Shown here piece after piece: positions 1-5,473 of a stretch of DNA of 5,601 bases. The notes beneath the pieces were generated by a model, which worked only from the letters and a program-made list of their open reading frames with translations, did not search any database and had not been told where the DNA came from. Source of the DNA: Methanosarcinales archaeon (GTDB taxonomy: Archaea; Halobacteriota; Methanosarcinia; Methanosarcinales; Methanogasteraceae); NCBI GenBank assembly GCA_030609345.1, contig JAUWCK010000085.1, positions 1-5,601 of the forward strand, in the 5' to 3' direction. The position numbers were made by a program, and so were the translations under genes. Each line of letters begins with the position of its first letter. The stretch's first letter is position 1.

Positions 1-207
1 CCGTGCATCAATCTTTACAGGTACCACAACCGTTCCGTGAGCGGTTGCCACCTTCACATTCTGGTCGACCGATACTCCAAGCGCTTCGAGATTACCTTCG
101 TTTAACTCACAGTATGCAGCCGCATCAAAATAAGCCTGTGAAGTCTTCTCCTCGAGAGTAGCGCCCTGATCAATCGTCCTTCCCGATATCAGTATTGTTT
201 CTATCAT
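1..207 (-). CDS. Second FwdD/FmdD-type molybdopterin dinucleotide-binding subunit (partial, C-terminus off left edge)
   Basis: The reading frame is open from an ATG at 207 (minus strand) to the window edge, giving 69 residues. It begins METILISGRTIDQG-like (actual start MIETILISGRTIDQGATLEE), continues through YFDAAAYCELNEGNLEALGV and ends near VKVATAHGTVVVPVKIDA. This is the N-terminal part of the small double-psi beta-barrel subunit D of formylmethanofuran dehydrogenase, which helps bind the Mo/W-bis-pterin cofactor held by subunit B. The family is about 125-130 residues long, so roughly half is visible. It resembles the plus-strand FwdD in this window (shared ...GxTIDxG... start) but is clearly divergent, so it is a paralogue and not a recent duplicate. 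On its strand an SD-like GAGGGTG (219-213) precedes the ATG by 5 nt. I infer that the rest of a second enzyme locus, such as fwdB, lies to the left. A stand-alone D-like protein is the alternative. Confidence 0.82.
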   Translation of the reverse strand, partial: MIETILISGRTIDQGATLEEKTSQAYFDAAAYCELNEGNLEALGVSVDQNVKVATAHGTVVVPVKIDAR

Positions 208-265
208 GCGTACACCCTCTGTACTTTTAAGGTTGTACGTGACTATGCGTATGTCAATAAAAGGT
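208..265 (-). promoter_or_regulatory. Putative promoter and ribosome binding site of the minus-strand fwdD-like gene
   Basis: Read on the minus strand, CCTTTTATTG (264-255) is the best archaeal BRE/TATA-like element. A start about 25 nt downstream would leave a leader of roughly 25 nt before the ATG at 207. An SD-like GAGGGTG (219-213) lies in that leader, flanked by GTAC at 224-221 and 213-210, which could form a weak 4-bp stem with the SD in its loop. A third GTAC sits at 238-235. The assignment rests on base composition and spacing only. Confidence 0.35.
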
Positions 266-458
266 TTGTGTGTCATGGTGTCTACTGATATTGATTTTGT
301 TTGATCTTAGTGTCAGGTAAATGTAAATTGATTGACCTCGCCGCTTTAGAACTTGTCCGAAGAGTTTCGTTAATCTCACGGCTTTTGACATTCGTGAATT
401 TAGAGATTACAATGGTTTTTTCAAAGCTGTGTTTTATAATGCGGAACGGGATGGGGGA

Positions 459-490
459 AGGTAGAAGGGGAGGTAGAAGGGGAGGTAGAA
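459..490 (+). repeat. 12-nt tandem repeat (AGGTAGAAGGGG, about 2.7 copies)
   Basis: Two full copies lie at 459-470 and 471-482, and an 8-nt partial copy (AGGTAGAA) at 483-490. In the frame of the downstream winged-helix segment it encodes VEGE-VEGE-VEK, a period of four residues. COG2865-type regulators commonly carry variable short tandem repeats (for example NEG-type units) in the linker before their winged helix, so this is best read as a coding linker repeat. The repeat also creates GGAGGT at 481-486, a strong SD-like sequence ahead of the TTG at 494. Confidence 0.85.
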
Positions 491-493
491 AAA

Positions 494-691
494 TTGACCG
501 AACACCAGAAGATGATACTGCACCTCATCGAGAACAATCCGTCTATCTCCAAAAAAGAGATGTCAAAAACCATTGGCATCAGACCAAGTTCCATTGACAA
601 AAATATCGCGACACTGAAGGGCAAGCAGTATCTCAAGCGGGTGGGTCCTGCAAAAGGTGGGTACTGGGAACTTATCAGGAAACTTGGTTAG
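494..691 (+). CDS. Small winged-helix protein (65 aa), possibly still translated from the decayed regulator
   Basis: The open frame starts at TTG 494, 7 nt after GGAGGT (481-486), and ends with TAG at 689-691. The product is a single winged helix-turn-helix: an N-terminal helix (TEHQKMILHLIENN), a turn typical of these domains (PSISKKEMSKTIGI), a recognition helix (RPSSIDKNIATLKGK) and the wing (YLKRVGPAKGGYWELI). The close fit to the C-terminal wHTH of COG2865 proteins shows its origin. Whether it is a functional minimal regulator or only the intact tail of a pseudogene cannot be settled from sequence. The frame stays open upstream to 440 but offers no ATG or GTG. It lies in the same direction as, and 156 nt before, fmdE, so a local regulatory role is possible but unproven. 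Confidence 0.45.
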   Translation: MTEHQKMILHLIENNPSISKKEMSKTIGIRPSSIDKNIATLKGKQYLKRVGPAKGGYWELIRKLG

Positions 692-757
692 ATAGCCGTC
701 AAGCTCGTTTTTTGAAACCTGGCAGCAGTTATCCGGAGTAGCGTATGGCATCGTTAA

Positions 758-797
758 GTTTAAGTAAAATAACAATGATTGATCTTTTACGTTAAAC
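758..797 (+). promoter_or_regulatory. Operator-like dyad overlapping the likely fmdE promoter
   Basis: GTTTAAGTAAAA (758-769) and TTTTACGTTAAAC (785-797) are reverse complements apart from one extra G at 791. The spacer is 15 nt and the centre is near 777. The left arm contains TTTAAGTA (759-766), the best archaeal TATA-like element before fmdE. A start about 25 nt further on would lie near 785-792, in the right arm, leaving a leader of about 55-60 nt. The dyad therefore covers both the TATA and start regions, where an archaeal repressor would be expected to bind. The identity of any binding protein is unknown. The promoter call depends on composition and distance only. Confidence 0.45.
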
Positions 798-820
798 AAA
801 CATCTATCATTGAAACAACT

Positions 821-839
821 GGGCTCCCATGCCCGGGAG
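821..839 (+). promoter_or_regulatory. fmdE ribosome binding site inside a possible hairpin switch
   Basis: The SD GGGAG (835-839) lies 8 nt before the ATG at 848 and decides the start of fmdE. CTCCC at 824-828 pairs exactly with it over a 6-nt loop (ATGCCC), which would hide the SD. GGGC at 821-824 can instead pair with GCCC at 831-834, which uses the loop bases and leaves the SD free. The two pairings cannot form together. Both stems are short (5 and 4 bp), so the switch is a hypothesis and the SD itself is the firm part. Confidence 0.5.
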
Positions 840-847
840 TTCCCATA

Positions 848-1420
848 ATGGACGAGATTATCAGACAAATCGCCGACCCGAAACTGCTTTCGCAAATAGC
901 GAAAGTTGTCCCGTTTCACGGATACCTCGCTACAGGTGCGTTCATTGGTATCCGGATGTTTAACATCGCACAGGATGTGCTCGGCTTCCAGGATGGAGAG
1001 CGCATATATGTGACATGCGAGACTTACAACTGCCTCCCTGACGCTTTTCAGGTACTCGCAGGCGCAACCATCGGAAACAATGGGATGCGAATCGTGGACT
1101 CTGGAAAGATGGCGGTTGTGGTGAATATGCAAGTTCCAACGGGTGTGACATCTGCGCGTGGGATCCGGATATATCTCGACCCCGCTAAGACGGAAAAATA
1201 CCCGAAGCTGCACGCATGGTATATGAACACCGAAAAAGTCCCACATGAGGACGCAATCTCCGAACTCCTGAAAGCCGGAGAGGATGTGTACAGCTACGAA
1301 ACGATTGATGTTACAATTCCTGTAAAGTCTACCAAGTGCGTAAAAGTGTGTGAACAGTGTGGAGAATCCTTTGTTTGTCATGGTGAGGAAGTTCTCTGCG
1401 GCACCTGCACGGATACGTGA
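848..1420 (+). CDS. fmdE: FmdE, formylmethanofuran dehydrogenase accessory subunit E
   Basis: This 190-residue protein belongs to the FmdE family (PF02663), the first gene of fmdEFACDB-type operons. FmdE is co-transcribed with the enzyme, but as I recall it was not found in the purified complex. Its biochemical role is unsettled, and help with cofactor or metal supply is a common guess. Visible family features are an N-terminal helix, the FHGYLATGAFIGIR segment (residues 23-36, with His24 and Gly34), the C57/C62-LPDAFQ segment with Cys62 and Asp65, and AGATIGNNGMRIVDSGKMA (71-89). A C-terminal zinc ribbon holds Cys168, Cys171, Cys184 and Cys187 (CxxC-x12-CxxC), with further cysteines at 164 and 177. 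The ATG at 848 is chosen because GGGAG precedes it by 8 nt and the family fold begins directly after it. An in-frame TTG at 779 would add 23 unlike residues and has no SD. The gene ends 15 nt before fwdF. Confidence 0.9.
   Translation: MDEIIRQIADPKLLSQIAKVVPFHGYLATGAFIGIRMFNIAQDVLGFQDGERIYVTCETYNCLPDAFQVLAGATIGNNGMRIVDSGKMAVVVNMQVPTGVTSARGIRIYLDPAKTEKYPKLHAWYMNTEKVPHEDAISELLKAGEDVYSYETIDVTIPVKSTKCVKVCEQCGESFVCHGEEVLCGTCTDT
887..905 (+). repeat. Perfect 7-bp hairpin inside the start of fmdE
   Basis: CTTTCGC (887-893) and GCGAAAG (899-905) form a perfect 7-bp stem around the loop AAATA, covering fmdE codons 14-20. It lies about 40 nt after the start codon and close below the SD hairpin. It could slow early translation or be coincidental, since there is no U run after it and it does not look like a terminator. 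Confidence 0.5.
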
Positions 1421-1435
1421 TTATGGAGGAAATGT

Positions 1436-2458
1436 ATGAACGAATTAATATTTCAAATGAAAGATGACAAGCAACTGGTGTATGTCCCGGAGAAGTGTAT
1501 AGGCTGCGGGACATGCATCCTGACTTGTCCGAAAGACTCTCTTGTGATCGGCTCGGTTGGAGCTGTCGCAAGAGGGCTTCTGGATCAGGACTTTCTGGAG
1601 AGTGTCCCGGATACCTGTATCGTATGCTCAATGTGCGCCAAGGTCTGCCCGACCGGCGCACTGGAGATGAGAGTGGCTGGTGAGCATGTGAAGGACGAGA
1701 CATATCTCTGCGGTGCTATAAAGCCAACGACCGTTAGCGACGACTGTATGCACTGCGGTCTCTGCGAGGAGGTTTGCCCGCAGGATGCGATCACGGTTAC
1801 GCGGCGGCTTGCAAACGACAGTAGCACTGGCATTGAGGGCGAGACTACAATCGAGCAGAAGCAGTGCATTCACTGCGGCTGGTGCGAAGCGGTCTGCCCG
1901 GTGGGCGCAATCATTGTCGAGAAGCCTTTCGCAGGTGAGTGGCAGATGGACGACGATCTCTGTCAGACGTGTCTTGCCTGCGTGGACATCTGCCCATGCG
2001 ATGCGCTATTCACCCGCGACTGGGGACCGGGCGAGAGGGTCGAGAAGATCACCCAGCGCCCGAATGCGTGCATCTACTGTGGTGCGTGTGCAGTCGCCTG
2101 TCCGACAGACGCCATAACCGTAACGAAGAGCGCGATTCTTCCGGAGATGGCGAAGAAGAAGCCATTCGAGAAGAAGCTTCTGAATGTTCCCACTCCGAAA
2201 CCAGCGCTGCGATCTGTTCTGGCAACAGACGACAATAAGTGTCTCGGATGCGGGAACTGCGTCATAGTCTGCCCGGTCAACGCTGCATCAGATCCGTTCC
2301 TTGCCGCGGGGCATTTGAACGAACTGGATGGAAAGCCGCTTCTTGAGATTCTAAACGGCACTGTTACGGTGTTGAATCAGGCTCTCTGCGGAGGATGCGG
2401 CGCATGTGCCATGATCTGTCCTGTGGACGCTATATGGCTTGAGAAAAAGGAGGCGTGA
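1436..2458 (+). CDS. fwdF: FwdF/FmdF polyferredoxin with eight 4Fe-4S motifs
   Basis: This 340-residue iron-sulfur protein is the electron-wire subunit of formylmethanofuran dehydrogenase. It carries low-potential electrons to or from the Mo/W site in FwdB and lies in the cytoplasm. Eight CxxCxxCxxxCP motifs are visible, starting at Cys21, Cys61, Cys104, Cys144, Cys176, Cys212, Cys269 and Cys318. None lacks a cysteine, so all eight clusters should form, in four ferredoxin-like pairs. Known FwdF proteins are about 350 residues with the same eight clusters. A linker with Lys-rich and Pro-rich sequence (about 237-258, KKKPFEKKLLNVPTPKP) separates motifs 6 and 7. The ATG at 1436 follows GGAGGA (1425-1430) by 5 nt. 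A competing ATG at 1432 is out of frame and too close to the SD. The gene begins 15 nt after fmdE and its end contains the SD of fwdA, so the two are probably translationally coupled. No separate FwdG ferredoxin gene is seen. Confidence 0.95.
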   Translation: MNELIFQMKDDKQLVYVPEKCIGCGTCILTCPKDSLVIGSVGAVARGLLDQDFLESVPDTCIVCSMCAKVCPTGALEMRVAGEHVKDETYLCGAIKPTTVSDDCMHCGLCEEVCPQDAITVTRRLANDSSTGIEGETTIEQKQCIHCGWCEAVCPVGAIIVEKPFAGEWQMDDDLCQTCLACVDICPCDALFTRDWGPGERVEKITQRPNACIYCGACAVACPTDAITVTKSAILPEMAKKKPFEKKLLNVPTPKPALRSVLATDDNKCLGCGNCVIVCPVNAASDPFLAAGHLNELDGKPLLEILNGTVTVLNQALCGGCGACAMICPVDAIWLEKKEA

Positions 2459-2461
2459 ATC

Positions 2462-4246
2462 ATGGCAAATGGTAATGGAAACGGGAACGGGAACGGAACA
2501 ATCGCAATCAAGAATGGATACGTCTTTGACCCCCTAAACGAGATCGACGGGGAGGTGATGGATGTCTTTATCAAGAACGGAAAGGTGGTGCGGGAGCTAA
2601 CCGATTCTGAGATGAAAGACGCGAAGGTGATCGATGCGAAGGGCATGACTGTTATGCCGGGCGGCGTTGACTCACACTCCCACATTGCGGGAGCGAAGGT
2701 CAACGGCGGGCGGATGATGCGTCCTGAGGACAGTTACAAGTGGAACCGGAAGAAGACTCCGCTTACTCACTCAGGTTCCGGTTACACGGTGCCATCCGTC
2801 TATAAGGAGGGATACGAGTACTCGCAGATGGGCTACACCACGGTCTTTGAAGCAGCAGTCCCGCCGCTTGAAGCCCGCCACACGCACGAGGAGATGCGCT
2901 CGATTCCGATGTTGGACACGGGCGGCTACCTTGTGCTTGGGAACAACTGGTTTATCATGCGCTACCTGCGAGACGGCGAGATGGACCGGGCTTGTGCTTA
3001 CGTTGCGTGGATGATGAAGGCTCACAAGACCTACGGGATCAAGTGCGTGAACCCGGCAGGAGTTGAGAACTGGGGCTGGGGGCAGAACATCGGATCGCTC
3101 GATGAGGCGAACATCCACTTCGAGATCACGCCCTGGGAGGTCATAGAGGGCTTGTGCGAGATTAATGAGCGTCTCGGACTCCCGATGGCAATGCATCTGC
3201 ACTGCAACAACTTGGGTCAGCCGGGATGCTATGAGATCACAAAGAACTCGCTCAAGATTCCAAGCCAGATCAAGCCAAACCAGAACCTCGATGTCGAGTG
3301 GGCTGAGACAAAAGTCGATCCTAAGAGGCTGGAGTCGGTGTATCTCACCCATGCGCAGTTCAACAGCTTCGGCGGAACCAGTTGGGGTGACTTTGAGTCC
3401 GGAACAAAGGATGTCATCGACTACGTGAACAAGACTGATCATATCGTCTTCGACAGTGGTTGCGTTCCTTTCGGAGAAGCGACGGTCATGACCGGCGATG
3501 GACCAGCCATACACAACCTGTACGCGTTAACCGGAAACAAATGGTCGAATACCGATGTTGAGCTGGAATGCGGCTCTGGTGTGCTTCCGTTTACGTACCT
3601 CAAGAGCAACCCGATACACAGCGTCCAGTGGGCGATGGGTCTTGAACTGTTGTTGCTCGTGAACGACACGTGGAAATCCATCATGACGACCGACCACCCC
3701 AACGGCGGCACGTTCCTGAAGTATCCGCTTGTGATGGCATGGCTCATGTCACAGGCTTCACGGAATGCAACCTTTGATGAGTGCCACGCATGGGCGCGTG
3801 ACAGGAGCGATCTTGGTGCTGTGGAGCGGGAGATGTCACTCTACGATATCGCGATTCTGACCCGCGCAAACACTGCAAGGACGGTTGGCATATCGCACAG
3901 GAAAGGCAGTCTCGGTGTTGGTGCTGACGGAGACGTTACGATCTATGACATCGACCCGAAGAGCCTGAACCCCCGCGACTACGAGTCTCTGATCAAGAGC
4001 TTTGCCCAGGCAGAGTACACGATCAAGGACGGCGAGATCGTATCAAGGCGAGGCGAGATCGTGGCGATCCCTGAGAAGCGGACGTACTACATTGACGTTG
4101 CTACCAAAGAGGCAGGTACGAAGGATATGCTTGCAGACGTTAAGGAGTGGTTCAAGTACTACACGCTTGGCTTTGCCCACTACCCAACGCCTGATAACTA
4201 TCTCATGAATCCGACACCTATTGCGGTGAACGCGGAGGAGGCGTGA
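2462..4246 (+). CDS. fwdA: FwdA/FmdA, formylmethanofuran dehydrogenase amidohydrolase subunit
   Basis: This 594-residue protein is the subunit that condenses formate, delivered through an internal tunnel from FwdB, with the amine of methanofuran (or hydrolyses formylmethanofuran in reverse). It has the amidohydrolase TIM-barrel with a small beta domain. Candidate binuclear-metal ligands are His72 and His74 (VDSHSHIAG), Lys194 in GIKCVNPAG, which fits the carboxylated Lys178 of the Methanothermobacter enzyme, His245/His247 (MHLHCNN), His297 (LTHAQFNSFGG) and the catalytic Asp411 (TTDHPNGG). All key residues are present, so the enzyme should be active. The N-terminus starts MA-(NG)5, an extra stretch of about 16 residues that also explains the shift of Lys178 to 194. 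GGAGG at 2449-2453, 8 nt before the ATG, supports this start. The gene lies 3 nt after fwdF and overlaps fwdC by one base. Confidence 0.96.
   Translation: MANGNGNGNGNGTIAIKNGYVFDPLNEIDGEVMDVFIKNGKVVRELTDSEMKDAKVIDAKGMTVMPGGVDSHSHIAGAKVNGGRMMRPEDSYKWNRKKTPLTHSGSGYTVPSVYKEGYEYSQMGYTTVFEAAVPPLEARHTHEEMRSIPMLDTGGYLVLGNNWFIMRYLRDGEMDRACAYVAWMMKAHKTYGIKCVNPAGVENWGWGQNIGSLDEANIHFEITPWEVIEGLCEINERLGLPMAMHLHCNNLGQPGCYEITKNSLKIPSQIKPNQNLDVEWAETKVDPKRLESVYLTHAQFNSFGGTSWGDFESGTKDVIDYVNKTDHIVFDSGCVPFGEATVMTGDGPAIHNLYALTGNKWSNTDVELECGSGVLPFTYLKSNPIHSVQWAMGLELLLLVNDTWKSIMTTDHPNGGTFLKYPLVMAWLMSQASRNATFDECHAWARDRSDLGAVEREMSLYDIAILTRANTARTVGISHRKGSLGVGADGDVTIYDIDPKSLNPRDYESLIKSFAQAEYTIKDGEIVSRRGEIVAIPEKRTYYIDVATKEAGTKDMLADVKEWFKYYTLGFAHYPTPDNYLMNPTPIAVNAEEA
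2468..2497 (+). repeat. Hexanucleotide repeat encoding (Asn-Gly)5 at the FwdA N-terminus
   Basis: Five units of AAY-GGN follow the Met-Ala start codons: AATGGT, AATGGA, AACGGG, AACGGG and AACGGA. The last three are nearly identical at the DNA level, which suggests slippage expansion. The segment encodes a flexible hydrophilic tail before the FwdA beta domain begins at about Thr13. Confidence 0.9.
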
Positions 4247-4254
4247 TGATCATG
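4234..4254 (+). promoter_or_regulatory. Double SD and overlapping stop/start at the fwdA-fwdC junction
   Basis: GGAGGAGG (4234-4241) gives two overlapping GGAGG sites. The fwdA stop TGA (4244-4246) shares its last base with an ATG at 4246. A GTG at 4243 and a second ATG at 4252 are in the same frame. Spacing is 7 nt from the first GGAGG to ATG 4246 and 10 nt from the second to ATG 4252, so both ATGs are usable. The overlap indicates coupled translation of fwdA and fwdC. Confidence 0.7.
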
Positions 4255-5061
4255 GCAGAAGTAACACTTACACCGAAAGGCGAGATTGGTATCATGGTTG
4301 AGGCAGAGGTGATCACACCTGACACCTTTGCCGGGAATAGCGCAAGTGAAATTGGAGACCTGCGTGTCTGGCAGGGTCCGAAAGAACTCCCATTGGCAGA
4401 TTTCTTCGATGTTAAGGGCGATGGCGGCAAAACGCCGGAGGAGACCTCGATTGTCATCAACGGGGACGTGTCAAGGGTCAAGCGGATCGGAAACGAGATG
4501 ACCGCAGGCAAGATCACGATAAACGGCTCTGCTGGCATGCATGTCGGTTCAGAGATGAGCGGCGGCGAGATCACTGTCAATGGCGATGTCAACTCGTGGG
4601 CGGGAATGGAGATGAAAGGCGGACTCTTGCACATAACCGGCAATGCAAAGGACCATGCGGGCTGCGCTTACCGCGGAAGCTGGCACGGAATGACTGGCGG
4701 CAGACTCGTTATCGACGGCGATGCGGATAGTCAGGTTGGCGGCGGCATGAGCGGCGGCGAGATCGAGGTTCTGGGAAGCGTCCAGAACTTCTGCGGAATC
4801 CGGCAGAACGGCGGGCTGATCGTCATCCGGGGCAACGCTGTACGCGGCGTTGGGGCTGAGATGAATGGCGGCACAATCGTTGTCGGCGGTAGCATCACTA
4901 ACTTCCTGGCAGGGTTTGAGCAGGTGGGATCGGAAAGCGATCTTCTACTTGACGGCGTCACGTGCTCTGGCGAGTTCCTGAAGTTTAGCGGCGATAACGC
5001 GATCATTGCGTGGACAAAAGGCACTCTGTATGCGTCAAAGAACGCAAATGAGGGACTGTGA
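4246..5061 (+). CDS. fwdC: FwdC/FmdC, beta-helix subunit of formylmethanofuran dehydrogenase
   Basis: This protein of about 271 residues is homologous to the C-terminal GXGXG domain of glutamate synthase. FwdC has no known catalytic site and serves as a scaffold that packs against FwdA and FwdB. After an N-terminal segment (EVTLTPKGEIGIMVEAEVIT, then a region with SEIGDLRVWQGPKELPLADF), residues from about 68 to 218 form the right-handed beta-helix. Its regular turns include GNEMTAGKITING, GSEMSGGEITVNG, GMEMKGGLLHITG, GMTGGRLVIDG, GGGMSGGEIEVLG, GIRQNGGLIVIRG and GAEMNGGTIVVGG, spaced about 19-25 residues apart. The length matches the family (about 265-275). ATG 4246 is chosen for its 7-nt spacing to GGAGG. 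ATG 4252 (product starting MAEVTLTP) is nearly as good and would shorten it by two residues. fwdD follows after 18 nt. Confidence 0.95.
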   Translation: MIMAEVTLTPKGEIGIMVEAEVITPDTFAGNSASEIGDLRVWQGPKELPLADFFDVKGDGGKTPEETSIVINGDVSRVKRIGNEMTAGKITINGSAGMHVGSEMSGGEITVNGDVNSWAGMEMKGGLLHITGNAKDHAGCAYRGSWHGMTGGRLVIDGDADSQVGGGMSGGEIEVLGSVQNFCGIRQNGGLIVIRGNAVRGVGAEMNGGTIVVGGSITNFLAGFEQVGSESDLLLDGVTCSGEFLKFSGDNAIIAWTKGTLYASKNANEGL

Positions 5062-5079
5062 GGCTGGAGGTGACAAGAA

Positions 5080-5472
5080 ATGGAAGCATTACTAAATACT
5101 GGCGGAACGATTGATGAGGGCAGGCTTGCCAAGGGCGGCAGCAAGATAACCGAAGACTACATGCTCGAGTGTGCGGTCTGCTGGATCGCCCCCGAGGACT
5201 TTGATGCGATGGGCAGTCCTGAGAAGGTGCTCGTGACACGTCGGGACGGCAAATATTCGGTTCCGGTCTTTACGAAGCGCACCGACTCTGTACGACCCGG
5301 TCACGTCTTTATGCCACGAGCTATCTGGGCAAACGTGGTCGTTGAGCCGGATACGTTCTCAACAGGATCGCCGCGGTACAAGGGAAGCAAGGTCACAGTC
5401 GAACCGACCACTGACGAGGTGCTCAGCACCGAAGACGTGGTTCTGAAAGTGTATGTGAAAGGAGGCGACTGA
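5080..5472 (+). CDS. fwdD: FwdD/FmdD, molybdopterin dinucleotide-binding subunit
   Basis: This 130-residue protein corresponds to the C-terminal double-psi beta-barrel found fused in other Mo/W-bis-MGD enzymes. In formylmethanofuran dehydrogenase it is a separate chain that completes the cofactor pocket of FwdB. The N-terminus reads MEALLNTGGTIDEG. The C-terminal half holds the family signature GHVFMPRAIWANVVVEP (about residues 70-86), followed by FSTGSPRYKGSKVTVEP, which resembles the pterin-contacting loops of the family. The length is normal. GGAGGTGA (5066-5073), a near-perfect SD, lies before the ATG at 5080. AGGAGG near its 3' end (5460-5465) is the SD of fwdB. Compared with the minus-strand D-type gene at the left edge, it has insertions after TIDEG and around the MGSPEKVLV segment, so the two belong to different branches. 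Confidence 0.95.
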   Translation: MEALLNTGGTIDEGRLAKGGSKITEDYMLECAVCWIAPEDFDAMGSPEKVLVTRRDGKYSVPVFTKRTDSVRPGHVFMPRAIWANVVVEPDTFSTGSPRYKGSKVTVEPTTDEVLSTEDVVLKVYVKGGD

Positions 5473-5473
5473 T

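Larger units (their letters stand above)
384..691 (+). pseudogene. Frameshifted C-terminal remnant of an AAA_4/winged-helix transcriptional regulator (COG2865-like)
   Basis: Two adjacent frames together read like the end of a 'divergent AAA_4 plus winged-helix' protein. In the frame of 384-461 the product runs FDIREFRDYNGFFKAVFYNA and then ERDGG before a TAG at 462-464. The EFRDYNGFFKAVFYN stretch is characteristic of the C-terminal edge of the AAA_4 domain. From about 449-455 the next frame continues with GKVEGEVEGEVEKLTEHQK and then a winged-helix domain ending GPAKGGYWELI. The switch falls at or near the G5 run at 453-457, so one inserted or lost G would break a once continuous gene. No upstream AlbA_2 or AAA_4 body is visible between 208 and 383, so the 5' part has been lost. 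A sequencing error in the G run could explain the frameshift but not the missing 5' half. Whether the 3' part is still expressed is treated separately. Confidence 0.68.

Noticed and set aside
208..383. Search for an upstream body of the regulator, small RNA or tRNA
   Set aside because: No frame gives AlbA_2 or AAA_4 motifs, and no tRNA-like or strongly paired structure is visible. Only the minus-strand promoter elements can be supported.
301..597. Plus-strand frame of 98 codons with a GRRGGRRGGR stretch
   Set aside because: The Arg-Gly run is only the 12-nt repeat read in the wrong frame. The neighbouring frames carry the AAA_4 and winged-helix matches.
708..713. T6 run after the winged-helix stop as a terminator
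   Set aside because: A short T run can end archaeal transcripts, but six Ts with no further support in a 156-nt gap is too weak to annotate.
779..847. TTG at 779 as an earlier start for fmdE
   Set aside because: It adds 23 residues unlike the family, has no SD, and lies in the dyad near the expected transcript start. ATG 848 has GGGAG 8 nt before it.
563..1381. Long minus-strand open frame (272 codons) opposite fmdE
   Set aside because: It is the antisense shadow of fmdE and of the winged-helix segment, with no recognisable domain, while the plus strand holds clear family motifs.
2771..3514. Long minus-strand open frame (247 codons) opposite fwdA
   Set aside because: It lies fully inside the conserved FwdA catalytic region and its product shows no family features.
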